Part shown: positions 21,479 through 34,627 of the stretch, in pieces
Layout of the letters: the number at the start of each line of letters is the position of its first letter
How positions within the stretch are numbered: position 1 is the stretch's first letter
DNA from: Diphasiastrum complanatum
Lineage: Eukaryota > Streptophyta > Lycopodiopsida > Lycopodiales > Lycopodiaceae
Length of the DNA: 64,000 nt
Assembly (NCBI GenBank): GCA_029204225.1
Contig: CM055092.1
Span: 76,537,317 to 76,601,316, forward strand
Direction: 5' to 3'
The notes under the pieces: generated by a model
The model's input: only the letters and a program-made list of their open reading frames with translations
What the model was told of the DNA's origin: nothing
Database searches by the model: none
Position numbers and translations under genes: made by a program

Positions 21479-21483
21479 TGATA

Positions 21484-23490
21484 ATGATTATCAAGCAAAG
21501 ATGTCTTTTATTGAGAAAATAAGATTTTTTCATCACGAATTCGAAGACCATATAATTAAATATGGGAAGCCTGATATAAATCTGAGAAAAACCTGTTTGC
21601 TCGAAGTTGGAGTCTTTATTGACAAGTCAAAGAAGTCAGACAGTTTAAGACGGTTTGATCCATTGTTCCAACCAGCCTTCCACACTGGAAAGATCTGGGA
21701 GTTTCAAGATAAAATCTTTACCATGTGGGAGAACAAGGATCTTAAAGGCCAGAAAACTGCGAGAGTTAAGGATGAAATTGCAGGTGGAAAAAAATCAAAA
21801 AGTAAAATAAAAGATTTGCTTGTTGAAGAACTGCTAGAAGATATGAAAGGCCATCTCTGGAGGTCTTTGTAAGGAGTGAAAGACGAGGTCGTACTCATCT
21901 CTGTTTTGACAAGGGTAATTGAGAAGGTGCTTTCACTTGAGGAAATGGTGGACGAATTCAGCAAGTACGTAATTTGCTAATAGATGTTTTTATTGCGTTC
22001 AAATTCACTTATTTGAAGTAATCATGTACCTTACCCTTTTTGTTTTTTGCAGTCATAAAATTTGCATGAGAATACATGAAGTTATGGTGCAGAGGCTGGC
22101 TTGTAAAAGCTGGGAGGAGGTCATAACAAACTATCCTATTTCAAGCTCTCATACTGCCCTTTCGGAGTTTTTCTTGTCATTCAAAAATTTCAAGGTGATA
22201 ATTAATTTTGTTTTTTTATCTGTTTTAGTTGGTAGTCTGTTTTAGTTACTAAAGTGATGATTTATGCTTTTTACAACCAAAGCGAGTGAAGGGTTTGGAT
22301 GCATTTGATTGCCCGCCAAATTTTTTAATGCATATTGAGAGGGCCAAACAAGAGCGCATGAGAATTGAGATTTGTAGTACCATGGCTGCCTTGTCTGAAG
22401 AACTTAAAACTTTCATGAATAATGATCCCACAATAAACCCTGTGTACTATAAAGTCTATGTTGGAGATGTACAAAAGATGGCATCTATTTTGCCACGGAA
22501 GGATTATAGCCTTGCCATTGCTGATATTCTTTACGGATTTCGATTGCCAAATTCTATTAATGATGAAAAAGCATTTACATTCAAACATATATCAAGGATG
22601 GTTGTAGATTTCAAGGTATTGACGATGACTCCTTAATGGAGATTTATTGTTTTTCACAGTGCTGCACAGACAACATTAGTGCTTGAATCTTTAAACAAAG
22701 GAGCTGAAAACATGATGTGGCGAGTTTTACTTGATAAAGTTTTGGGAGCAAATATATTTTTTCGAACAAAGGACTATATTTGTGAAGAAAAGAATATATT
22801 TGCTTATAAATATATTTTCTGCAGGCACAAAACAAATATAAGCTATGCATCAAGGTCGAGGCTTTTGAGTTCATTTGAAATGATTAGCATTGGTTACTTT
22901 GATGGTCTTCAGCTTTCCTGCCGTGATGACTTGCAAGTTGAGGCACATTGAGGGGTCTCACGCTCTCGTCAATCCCTACCAAAAGCCTCAACGCCTAATA
23001 AATAGGTTGATTATCTTATTTTCAAACCAGGAAGAATTGTGGCTACTGGATCTATTTGTTGGAACAATTATCAAAAATTTTCGTTACAATTTTAACATTG
23101 ATTTATTTTTTGAATATTATTGTGAATATGAGTGATAAAAATGCATCAGTTTATGTAGGTACTACGACATTGTGTGCTGTAAAATCCCGAAGAAATTGTG
23201 TAGCCCTGGAACTTGATGAAACCCAAGCGCGGTATATTGAAATGCGCATGGCGGCCCTGCATGAGCTTCCAGACGAAGATCAGGAGGTTGGATGTCAGGC
23301 TCTTGCTTTGAATGATAAGTTTCAAAGCGCATTTTTGGAGCCCATGCCTCCAATTCATTGTGAGGAAGCTGAATTAAGAGGTTTAGTCGACGAAAATACT
23401 TTAGATGAAAAGGCAAATCCTTTAGATGAAGTTATTGCATCCCAAGAGGATAAAACGGCCAAAAAAGATGACCAAGTTTTAGATATTTAG
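21484..23490 (+). pseudogene. ParB-DNA methyltransferase gene, 3' part: linker, N6/N4 MTase domain, four exons
   Basis: The exon continues to 21964 (NDYQAKMSFIEKIRFFHHEF, LRRFDPLFQPAFHTGKIWEF, then a stop). Introns are 21965-22052 and 22195-22282, both 88 bp with GT...AG and in-frame joins, and about 23067-23158 with a decayed donor. Exon 2 reads HKICMRIHEVMVQRLACKSW. Exon 3 carries the methyltransferase: VYVGDVQKMASILPRKDYSL, AIADILYGF (motif IV, family form D-x-P-Y), a TAA at 22634, WRFIVFHSAAQTTLVLESL, a frameshift at about 22900-22950, VNPYQKP and LLDLFVGT (motif I). Exon 4 adds GTTTLCAVKSRRNCVALELD and an acidic tail, ending at 23490. Motif IV before motif I indicates a beta-class N6-adenine or N4-cytosine methylase (N6_N4_Mtase family). 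The stop, frameshift and retrotransposon make this copy a pseudogene. Confidence 0.75.
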
Positions 23491-23583
23491 AATATCTTGA
23501 TTTGATACATTTCAAGGCCTTTTGAATATTTGTATTATATATAAATATTCTAGAGAGAGTGTGTAAGGTTGGTATTAACCGAG

Positions 23584-23618
23584 TCTACTCTCCCTATGTC
23601 ATGCCTAGGGAGAGTAGA
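23584..23618. repeat. 13-bp-stem inverted repeat downstream of the methyltransferase
   Basis: TCTACTCTCCCTA (23584-23596) pairs perfectly with TAGGGAGAGTAGA (23606-23618) across a 9-base loop, about 95 bp after the stop codon. It could be a 3'-UTR hairpin or the end of an unrecognised element. Confidence 0.6.
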
Positions 23619-24780
23619 GTGATTTAACAACACCCATTTTTTTTTTTTGCTTTTTTTTATTTTGTCCTTTTTTTTTTTTAAGAATGTACGTAGCAATTCC
23701 TCCCGTATTTAGTATCAATTGTTCCACGTTGCCTCCCTCTCTCTTGTACCCTCCCGTGTTTAGTAGCAATTGCCCCTCGCCGCCTCTCTCTCGTACCCAT
23801 TGCTTCCCGTCGGCTTCGTCTCTCCCTGCTCTCTCCTCTCTCACTCTTGGTTGCCTGTTGATCGTTGCCCTCACGCTCTACACTCAGCTAGTCTCTCTCT
23901 CTCTCTCTCTCTCTCTCACAGTTTCTGCCTAAGGAGGCGAAGGGCGATGTTTTTCTTTACAATTCTAGAAAGAACAGTGCGTGAATAGCAATTTGGAGCA
24001 ATCGCGTGAACATCAATCTGGAGCAATCTGCACTGCTCCCTCCATATGCACATGAGTATATGTATGAAGAGCAATCTCCCTGCGGTTTTCCCTCCAGCTG
24101 GTATGCACCTGATCAAGTAGGTGTCTCTCTCACTTTGTCTTTCTCTGTCACACACACACACCTCAAAAGCATTGTCTCATACAACACCATAGCAACTTAT
24201 AGATAGGAAGCATTGAGTGCAAGGGTTACCTACACTCATTTGTGACTAATTTGAAGAAAACATAAGACAATAGCTAGGACTAAAAGATATTGGAGAAGTC
24301 AAAAGACAATATTTTCTAATTTAACATGAAAGAAAAAACATATAGTTCAGGGATCAGAGTACAAAGAATTAGCGTACTATGAGTTTAAGGCTGTTGAGCA
24401 TGTCTGAGTTGGGAGGCCCTTAGATTCGCAGACTGTAAAGATTTATGCGAAGGGTTAATACCAAGTAGCATTGTTTTCCATGTCAGTAGCATTGCAATTG
24501 CCTCATGCCCAGCAAAGAATAATGTTTTACACTGGTCTACGATGTTTCTGAGTGCTCATTCTGAGATGCCTTTGATTGTTGCCTTGCTGTAAATGCCTTG
24601 TTGTAAACCTCTGTATGCAAAAACCATCAGCCCAAATAGGTCCTGTGCAGCTCTCCGGTTACATAATCCTTTTCCAACTGAGTTTGAATCATTTGGTGTA
24701 GCTTTTCTTCGATCTGTTTTCTAACAGTAACGATTCTTTGTTGTTGGAAGAAAGCTGTTTGGTTTCGATCAAATATTCAG

Positions 24781-24829
<49 letters not shown>

Positions 24830-25925
24830 TGGCTGTGCCTAAAGTGCACGCCTACCTAAATGACTCTTTCCACTTATAGCTACACAAACTATTAGTATTA
24901 ATGAACGATAAACCAATACTATATCATATCAGCAGACACTTAAAAACTCTAGCAGAAAGACGTTTCAAAACTGAAGTAGCAACCTAAGATCTAGATACCC
25001 CTTCACTCCCTACAACGCTGATGTAAATCTGGATCTGTATCATGACCACATAGGCAGATAACAACAAATGATCTTTATGATTAGGTGATTTTGAGCCCTC
25101 CTCGAGCCCATCTCATAGCATTGATGACTCCTCGGAAGAAATTTTTTCTTGAATACACTTGAATTCAAAACACTAGCTTTGCTGGTTTTCGTGGCCGATG
25201 GAGAACCTATTCCTACGCTTGCCTCTTCATCCCTGATCGTTTTGCCATGGAAGCTACACCCCTCATGTGTCTTTTGGAGAATGCAACTGCTAACTGGACT
25301 TCAACATCTTGTAAGATTTTGCCAACTGCTAGAGACACTCTAACTAGAGATCCTCAAAATAAAGTACCACACAATTCATGAGATGAACCATTTTTGCTCA
25401 GCTGGGTCTGAAACTGGAAAGGTAATTTGAATAGAAAACGTGCCTACTTTCAAATTAACACAATGGTTTTCGTGATTCTCATATGCTTCGCTACAATGCA
25501 CCCTAGACTGTGATTCTCATATGCTTCACTACAATGCAACCCAGATAGTGGTATAACTACCAGCTTAGTCTCATCTGAGCTTCAAACCCAACTCTTCGCA
25601 CATTCATTGAGTGCGCGACGTCCTCCACTTGGTTTTGTGTTCGTCGATTCATGCTCCTTCCAGCCTAGGCTATACAGTTCCAGCAGTTTTTCCTTTGGGT
25701 TCTCTTTCAATTCGGCAAGTACTACGAGTGTTGTATTGTTGGTGTATGATGGTGGTCTACTTGGTCTACGATTGATTGTGACTGCAGCGGAGCCATGACA
25801 GAAGCAGAACTTACGATGTAAACGATGTCTCTACCAATAGTAAGAAAAACAATGAAGACTATGAACACAGTGATAACTGTGATTTCAATAACGTGGATTG
25901 ACTAGAGAACGGAATCAAAAGCTTG
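23619..25925. other. T-rich and CT-rich intergenic DNA with short repeats
   Basis: T tracts lie at 23636-23680 and CT microsatellites at 23892-23917 and about 24783-24826. A 39-bp tandem duplication sits at about 25472-25545 (GTGATTCTCATATGCTTC twice). Open frames here are short, Ser/Leu-rich and track the CT tracts. I recognise no gene. Confidence 0.55.
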
Positions 25926-26194
25926 TTATCCTTTTGGGTTATCAGAGTAGGAGTCTGAGACTGCCGTAACAGTAGGATTGCAGAGCATTAGGCGTCTTCG
26001 ACAGTCATGTGATCCTCTGTCTCTGATAACTGTGTTTGTGTGCAAGAGAGAGTAAGAGAGACAATTGCATTCAATCAAGAACGTAATAATTGAACAGTAG
26101 CAAATCTGTATAATAGAGCGAATCGGAACACAATACAATAGCATTGATAAGCGTGTATTCCTACTTACAGATTCTGAAACAATGGCTACAGTTC

Positions 26195-26959
<765 letters not shown>

Positions 26960-26989
26960 GTTTTAACGACTCCTTGCGGTTTGCGGTTT

Positions 26990-27605
26990 CTTGCGATTTG
27001 CGGTTTGAGTCGTGTTTCTCCGTAAACATTGATTTAATGGTTCCCTTTGGTCAGACGATAATCTGGCGATGGCTTTGTGGTTCTGCCTAATTTGATGAAA
27101 TGCATTTCTGCTTCCTGCTATTCCATGAAATGGGTTCTCCTGCACGAAAGCAAATGTAACCAGAGGTGTATTTTTTGGTATGTACGTCTCCTGCCCAGTC
27201 TGAATCAGAATAGGTAATCAAAGAGAGTGCAGCTTCTGTATTTCCATTGTAACTCAAGACATAGTACTTTGAGGCTTGAATGTATTTCAGAACTCTTTGT
27301 AGAGCTTTCCAATGTTGTAGGCCTGGATTGGAAATTGTGACAGCGTGCTTACAACATATGTTAAATCAGGTCATGTGCAAATCATAGGATACATGAGAGA
27401 ACCTATGATAGACTGATAAGGGTACTTGCACATTTCTTGCTGATCTGCCTTTGTTCTAGGGCACATGTCTTTGGATAGCTTTCATCTTGGATCCATAGGA
27501 GCGTCTATGGGCTTGCAATCCTCCATGTTGTATCTTCGAAGTACATTAATTAAGTAGGATTGTTGGCTTATGGTGATCCTTCTGCTCGCGCGATCTCTGT
27601 GAATC
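26990..27605 (-). pseudogene. Copia-J RT C-terminus and partial RNase H
   Basis: Minus-strand translation gives RITISQQSYLINVLRRYNME, CKYPYQSIIGSLMYPMICT and a degraded PDLTYVV (end of RT). Then come RVLKYIQASKYYVLSYNG and SDSDWAGDVHTK followed by GEPISWNSRKQK (RNase H). Frameshifts separate the blocks and several stops occur. Both ends are truncated and no LTR pair was found. Confidence 0.75.
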
Positions 27606-30600
27606 TCCATAGCATATGCACTTTGCATATAGATCACTAGCATTACACATCTTCACACACATATTGAGATGATCATCAACTTTATATGAATATAATAAGT
27701 ATCACAAGTCGTGAAAAGACACAGAGATGCCTCAAATATGCATATTAGCAAGCATATCTATAGTCAACAAGTGATAGCATATGCGCATGTTCTAAGTTGT
27801 GTGCACTACATCTACACAAATTTAACTACAAGACTATAATATTATCTTTGAGAGATTGTATTATAATGCTAGCCTTATTCAACCTATAGAATCCATAAAA
27901 CAATTTGTTAGCCAATGTTATGCTCGTTTCAATGCGCAAAGTACAAATTCTGATACAAAGAAAAATTTAAATGAAGTAGAAAAAGATACTCAACTTACAA
28001 GTTATTGAATGGTCATCTCAAAAAAAAAGTCATTTCTAAAAGTGTTTCGATCCTTTTCGTTGCAAGTGTTTCATCATTCTCTAAAATGAAAAGCTGAGAG
28101 CATTCAATCACTCTCTAGATAAAGCTATGCCATGTCACCAACATCAGCTAGCATTAAAACCTCTTCATTTCTTAAGTCTTTCTTCAACTCTATAGGTTCC
28201 TCAACATGCAAGAGTAAGCCATTTGCATATGAGCAAGCTTATCACATAAGCTTTTTGAATGAGGATGTAAAATGCTCATCTTCACAACATGCAAAGTAAG
28301 CCATTTGCACATGAACCTCTCATTTCTTTGTTATTAAAAAACTTATTACATAAAGCTTTTGAAATGAGGGTGTAAAATAAAGGTGAAAGCTTTCATCTAT
28401 TCTCTTAGAGTTGAAAACAATGAGAGCATACGTAAGTATAAAAAATCCAGCAGAACTTTGCTCATGGAAAAAACTATAGCTTTTATGACCTCCAGAAAAG
28501 ACGAGTTGTTTCTAAAAGCTATAATGTGGGTCCAATTAAGTGGATGTTGCCTTCTCTCTCATTAACAATGAGCTTGGCATTCTTCCTCATGAGTCTTCTC
28601 ATATTCAATCCCTCAACCTGTGCATCCTTGAATGCTATCTTTAGGAAATGAAAATAGTTGCTCTTAACTAAAAAGAGAGGTTATGGCTTAGACCAATATA
28701 TCCTTAAAAGCTTGAGCACGATCACTTTACCGGACACAAAAAACAATTCATTCAAGTGTGCAAACAAAACAAAACAATGACAAAAAGTTTGTTGTGCAGG
28801 TAACATGGCTTAATAAGTTATTAGCTTGATGACTTCGAACTTGGAGTCTAAATTTGAATCAAAATTGTTACAATGGCTATCTAGTTGTAAATTTGACAAG
28901 ATAGCCATTTATTAAAATGTAACATTAGCAACTCATCTATTATAAAGCATGCCCCACAACGTGTAATGGTTGTGTCTTAGCCACTTTGCTCACTACTACT
29001 TGTTGTTTTCAAGAATGGTACCATAAAGCTTAAAATTGACATGGCTAATCATGATAATGTGTTGATTGCACGGGATTTTCAACTTTGTGGAGCAAGATAT
29101 TGATGTTAATACACCAAGAAATGAGCAGAAAAGTATTAACAACAGTGCTGAGAAGTTTGGCTAGTGCTAGGATTTCAATATCTACAATATGAATGAGAAA
29201 TTTGGCCTCAAGATCAATGTTAGGATCTTGATTATGTCTCATTTGATTAATTGCCTTACAAATCACATCTAGTAAGTAGGTGATTAGCTTAAGTTGTTGA
29301 ATGATGATTTCAGTAGTGAGTAATGTGTAGAGGATGGTGCATACTGAGTCCAATAATAGAGATAATAAATTGGGGGCGGGATGGAGGGGGTGTTTGAACA
29401 TAGAAGAATCTTTGAGTTGTACAAGAGGTCGATAAATTTCTTGTTTTCAACTTTGATATGGGCCACTTTTTGGTGTTAATTAGAAAGGGGTATTGAAGTT
29501 TGGCTTTGTGGAAAAGTTTAGGAAAGGAAGTGTGGACCTAGATACCATGGAGATAGAATAATCATAGAATAGATAACATTGCTTGTCATATCATGTGTGT
29601 TCAAGAGGGGTGTTGTAGAGTGGAGGGTGGAGTAAGAAAATTGGTCCACATATCAAGTGAAGCATCAGGTGGCATAAAGCAAACTAATGAGTAGATTATA
29701 TCTTAGTATAAGAGAAAACTTGTCACGTAAATAATAAATCAGAATTTTTGTAGGCTGGCCATCTCTCAATTAGTTTGTTTTTTCACGCTACAAATCCACC
29801 ACACTACTGCTCAAGTGGCTAGGCCTAAAGGTAGTGTCTATGTTTCAATGTACATACCTATAGTATGCAATTCTATTGACAAAAATCAAGCAATGGTTTG
29901 GGCTTTTTTGAAGGACGACTCAAAGAGCATATTTCTTTGTAGAAGACTTGGCAAAATAGTGCAATTGTTAATGGTCCTTGATATACCAATAAACCTTTTT
30001 GAAAGATTGACAATTTTCTATTCTTACATGATTAGTGTGAACATGTCAACACTTCGTTTAAGAAAAAGCAATAATAAAGTTACTATCTATTATGGTAGGA
30101 CTCTCTGAAGATGAGCTTTTCTCCATCCTTATAATGAATATGAAATCTTTCAAGACTAAATAACTATCTTATGAACAATCTGGTAAAGCATATGACACTG
30201 AAGTTTTAAGCTCCTTCAAAGTCTGTCCAAATATTCTATAGGAACAAGAGTTTGCAACTAGTCTAATTTGGACGTGAAGAATGCAAAACCTAGTAGATTC
30301 CAAGGACCTTTACTTGAACCTATATACATTTCTGCCATATTTAAATCTTTGCACAAAGGAAAAATGTTTTCTATAATTGATGGAATGACTTTGAGCAAAA
30401 TGGTTTTAGTAGCCACATATTGCTCCATATTGGAGGCTAATTAGCACTTTCTTCACTAATTGCATCATTACCAGATAAAAGTTGCAAGTTATAGTTGTGT
30501 TAGATGTCATGATTTATGGAGATGAAAGAATATTTTAGCTAATCACTAGAGAAATTTAGAGCCTGATAACTGTGGCCCCTTAATCTTATACAGATACAGA

Positions 30601-30984
30601 TAGAACACACAAATTCAACATTTCTAGTAATTAAAGTCAACTTTTGTAAGCAACATGTTGTGCAACATCTTTTGGGATTCATAGCATGAAGACTGCAGCT
30701 TCTTCTGACATGGGAATCGTCACTCATTCTACCTTCGTGTATGCTCCCTTAAGTCGGGTGAATGATTAACATGGAATGTTCTTCTACAAGCCTCCTCCTC
30801 CTCTGGTTTATGAACTAGTAGGCCTATAGACTCTACTAAGCTAGCCTTTTTTCCTCCTGCATCGTTATCATAATAACAACATCCAAGCACATGATACAGT
30901 CAAACTATCCTAATTCTTAAATCTTAAAGACTAAGAGTAACAACTGGAAGAAGATGGAAAATACAAATGAGCTGCACTTACCAT
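27606..30984. other. Anonymous AT-rich DNA
   Basis: A degenerate direct repeat occurs at about 28204-28273 and 28287-28378 (AAGTAAGCCATTTGCA...ATAAAGCTTTT...GTAAAAT). The longest frame is a 97-codon ORF at 29815-30108 (start MARPKGSVYVSMYIPIVCNS), with no recognisable motif. No transposon termini are seen. Confidence 0.5.
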
Positions 30985-30989
30985 CAAGA

Positions 30990-32575
30990 AGCCACATTCA
31001 CACGAAAGACCGAGACAATTGTGGTGCCTATGGTCTCACTCAAAATGTTGAAGATGGAGAATATAGTAACATGCTTTTGGAAAATGTTGTGCTTATTATA
31101 AGAATTAAGTGAGGATGATGTTTTTTAAGTATTGCCTCTGACACATTAGGTTGCTTCTAGAGTTCACTAGAAAAATGCCTAGAGTATTGTATTTTCATTT
31201 TCATGCTCTAGTTACCCCTATCTCAGAGATGCCAGTCATAGTAGGTGAGCTGTTGCAAGCTTTTACAAACTACTAAAAAGGCTAGAATGAGGTGAAATTA
31301 GCCCTTGCTAAACTGACGTTATTGGTTAGTAGAGCATCATCTTAGGACAACTATCTATCAAAACTCACATTAATTTTGAAAGGTGTACTCAATGCTAAAC
31401 AGGGAAGTACGTCGATCTGACCTAGTTGGCATCTTCCAAGGTAATTGTTGGAGCGCCTTTGAGAATATGGCACTAGTGCAATTGTGTTGAGTTGTTAGTT
31501 GCTTTAGGAGAATGCAAAAACACAAATTTCTTATGATAGGTATGTGATTCCAAAGAAGATAATTAGAAAGAAGAAAGGTGTTTAGAAGATGGTTTCATTG
31601 TTGTAGATGGAGGATTTGTTGTCATTGATGTTGGTGTGATAAAAATCATACTCCACTTTTGCCTTGTGATGTTTATGCGCAATTTTTTGCTCACTCTTGA
31701 TTAAGTGAGATCAAATTTTCGCTTTCAAATCTCATGTTGAAAATTCTAGAGAACATGAGTGGATTGACCTTTTAACCCCTACTTTCCTTCTATTCTAGAA
31801 ACTATATTTCAAGCCAAACACCATGGCAAGTGTGTGCCACATTTCAAGTTTTTTGAGTCCATATAAGACTACTTCGAAAATAAGTGCACATGATAAAAGT
31901 TGACTGCATGTCAAGATTGTATATGACTTGAATCACAGCAATATCAATGATACCAAATCCTCCATCTACAACAATAAAATCTCCTTCTGAATCACCAATT
32001 TTTTTATCATCTTCTTTGGAATCAAGTATCTATCATAAGAAAATTGTCTCTTTTTCATTTTCCTAAAACAATTAATAACTGGATGCAAGTCTATCAGACC
32101 CATATTCCTTCCTCGACAATCATCTTGAAAGATGTCGACTAGGTCAAATCGGCTTACTTCCTACTTAGCTTCGAGCTCATTGTAGCCTTCCAAATTAATG
32201 TAGACTTCAATAGGTAGTTGTCTCAAAATGATGTTCTGCTAACCAATGATTTTAAGTTATCAAGGACTAATTTTACTTCGTTCCAATCTTTTTAATAGTT
32301 CGTAAAAGTTGGCAACAACTCAACTACTATGATTGAAATCTCTAGAATAGAGGTAATTAGAATGCGAAAAAGAAAGCTAACACCCTAGGCATTCCACCAA
32401 TGAACTCTAGAAATAGCATGATGTGCTGAGACAATATTTTAGAAATATCATCTCCATTGAAGCCCTACAATAAGCACAATCTTCCAAAAGCACATTGTTG
32501 TATCCTCCATCTTTGAGATTTTGAATGAGACCATAGGCACCATAATTGTCCCAGTATTTCATGTCGATGTGACTT
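30990..32575. repeat. Large diverged inverted repeat (arms ~650 bp)
   Basis: The left arm (about 30990-31651) and the reverse complement of 31921-32575 match over most of their length at roughly 75-80% by eye, separated by a ~270-bp spacer. Shared blocks include GGTGCCTATGGTCTCA, GTAGATGGAGGATTTG and CCAAAGAAGAT. The right arm translated on the minus strand gives coding-like text (KYWDNYGAYGLIQNLKDGGY, then VNIDLHPVINCF-like) with stops. I do not recognise the family. Confidence 0.7.
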
Positions 32576-34560
32576 AAAGTAAAAGGTTGCATACCAGGTA
32601 ATCCTAATGTTGAGAACAATGAAGATTTTTGAACCTCGCAAAGTCTCCATGGCCAGTATATATCCACTCAACATTAGGTGTGCTTTGTTCTTGTTGTAGC
32701 TCTGTTTGCTTCATCAGAGAACCAATCAAAGAAAACCAACAAATCTGTAGGTATGCCAAGTGACAACCGTAAGATAGTAACAATATCTTGAAAAAGCATA
32801 TGAAATTTCTGTCGAATTGCTTCTCTATCGACAATTTTTTCATAGAATATAAAATTTGTTGCTGGATCTTAGTGCTAAGAGTGCCCTCAAAGCAAACCTA
32901 CTTCGCATTGAAGCCTTTCTCCAAAAAGTGGAGTGACCAAATCATGATACATGGAAAAGAAAAACACATTAATTCCATAAGAGGAGATGGGGATGGTGTT
33001 GCCCACATTTTCTATAGGCCCCATGTTCAACCAAGTCGACTACATAAAAAAGCCAAAAAAAAATGGAATATGCTGCATGCAGGAGCTAAAAACTATGATT
33101 TGGTAGGCTTGGCACACTTCAAGTGGGAATTGGAGCGTTTGAGCAACAAGAACGTAGAAACCTAGCAACCACAATGAATTTCTCAATGACATCTATTGCT
33201 TGAAGCACATACAAGCTGAGAATTAATCATATTATGGCAATACCAACAATAGTAGCACTAGGAGCTCAAAGTAAAAGGAAGAACTTAGAAAACATGGATA
33301 AAAGGAAGAAGTACTAGACATAAACAAGTGCATGTAACAAAATTATTGTAGAGAAATTATTGACATTCATCTGAATTAAATAGAGATGGATATTAACTTT
33401 TCATAAACTAGAAATTCACAAAAATAATCCAAAAGCAAAAAAAGCTTGAAGGGTTTTCGACTTTTTTTTAATTGAGATATCCATATGAGGTCTAGACCAA
33501 TATCTCAAAAATTCAACAAAATACCCAATTATGACCATTGGCTTTAGGCATCCCTCAAGGTATCCGACCTTACTATTTTCAACCAGACCTTCTCATCTCG
33601 AGACAAGCTTATTGTTACTAACTACTAGGAATGTAATTTAGAACTACAGTTCATTTGTTACCTTATGATCCCTTTATCTCAACCCTGAATTGTTAATGGT
33701 TTTATATAACTTGTGTTAGAATTTCAACATTAAACTTCACTCTTCACTCTTCATACTTCACTAGTTAGTTGTACTCTCTAGACTAGACTGTACGTCAACT
33801 ACTCCGGTGAAGTCAGTTATTGAAATTTCAAAATTTAATAACCTACCTAGATGTTTGGAATTTTCATCTAAGTAGGTTATCAATCCTTAAACCCTTAAAA
33901 ATTTAATAACCTACTTGTGTGTGGTCTCTTTTAACAGATTTCCTTGTAGTCTATTTGTAATTTGTACCTTCTTGTGTTTTTTTCTTTTCAATTTTCTAAA
34001 GGAGTAGGCGGCGAGCATCCCAAGGTAGGTTTAGCATTTATAGGGGACAATTTTTAGAAAACTGTCCAAAGTTTTCTCTAAACATCAACAAAGTGGCGAC
34101 AGACTGCCCCCAAACGAAAAAAAGTGGTGACACTTTTTCAAAAACCAAAATTTTTCTTTGGCGAATATTTTATAATAAAACCAAGCATCTACAACAAAAT
34201 ATTCCAGTTTTTTTTTTTGCGGCGTGAAAATTTGCCACAAAAAAAAACACTGATATAACCTTATTCTTGAAAAGGCCACACACACACACACAAAAAGAAG
34301 CTAAATGCTAAAATCTACCTTACTTGGGTAGTATAACAACCGATACTCAAGGCGGGTATTTGAAAACCGACCTCTATGCATAAGAGACATATATTACCAA
34401 AAGTAATAATCGAGTAAATTGATAATCAGGGGTATTATTTTGCAAGTGAAATTGATAAACTGCAGTTCTTCCCTAATCTGAAAAGCCGATTATTTGATAC
34501 CCTGTGGACACAAAAGTTTCTTCTTTTACCATATAAATAAAAAGTAAGAATTGTCCATCA
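32576..34560. other. Anonymous DNA; possible hairpin near 33.85 kb
   Basis: Open frames on both strands around 32604-33165 are short and unrecognised. AACCTACCTAGATG (about 33841) and CATCTAAGTAGGTT (about 33866) form a near-perfect hairpin, and AATTTAATAACCTAC recurs nearby. No gene is recognised. Confidence 0.45.
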
Positions 34561-34627
34561 CAGTGGGGTGTATGGGTAGAGTTGTTGACTGCCACTAGAA
34601 AAGTGCAGACTCGAATCCTGACCACTG
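34561..34627 (+). repeat. tRNA-like unit, possible SINE head
   Basis: CAGTGG at the start and CCACTG at the end can pair as an acceptor stem. GACTCGAATCC resembles an internal B box, and CACT-AGAAA-AGTG could form an anticodon-like arm. The A box is weak. I read it as a tRNA-derived pseudogene or SINE head rather than a functional tRNA. The 3' extent of any SINE body is not clear. Confidence 0.4.

Noticed and set aside
21399-21483. Start of the 157-codon frame at 21399 as the true N-terminus of the downstream protein
   Set aside because: The first ~28 codons are Copia-A LTR; the host frame begins after the TSD at 21484.
21484-23490. Bacterial contamination as the source of the methyltransferase
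   Set aside because: It has three intron-like gaps with GT-AG signals (one donor decayed), is flanked by and interrupted by plant retrotransposons, and has plant-like AT-rich composition.
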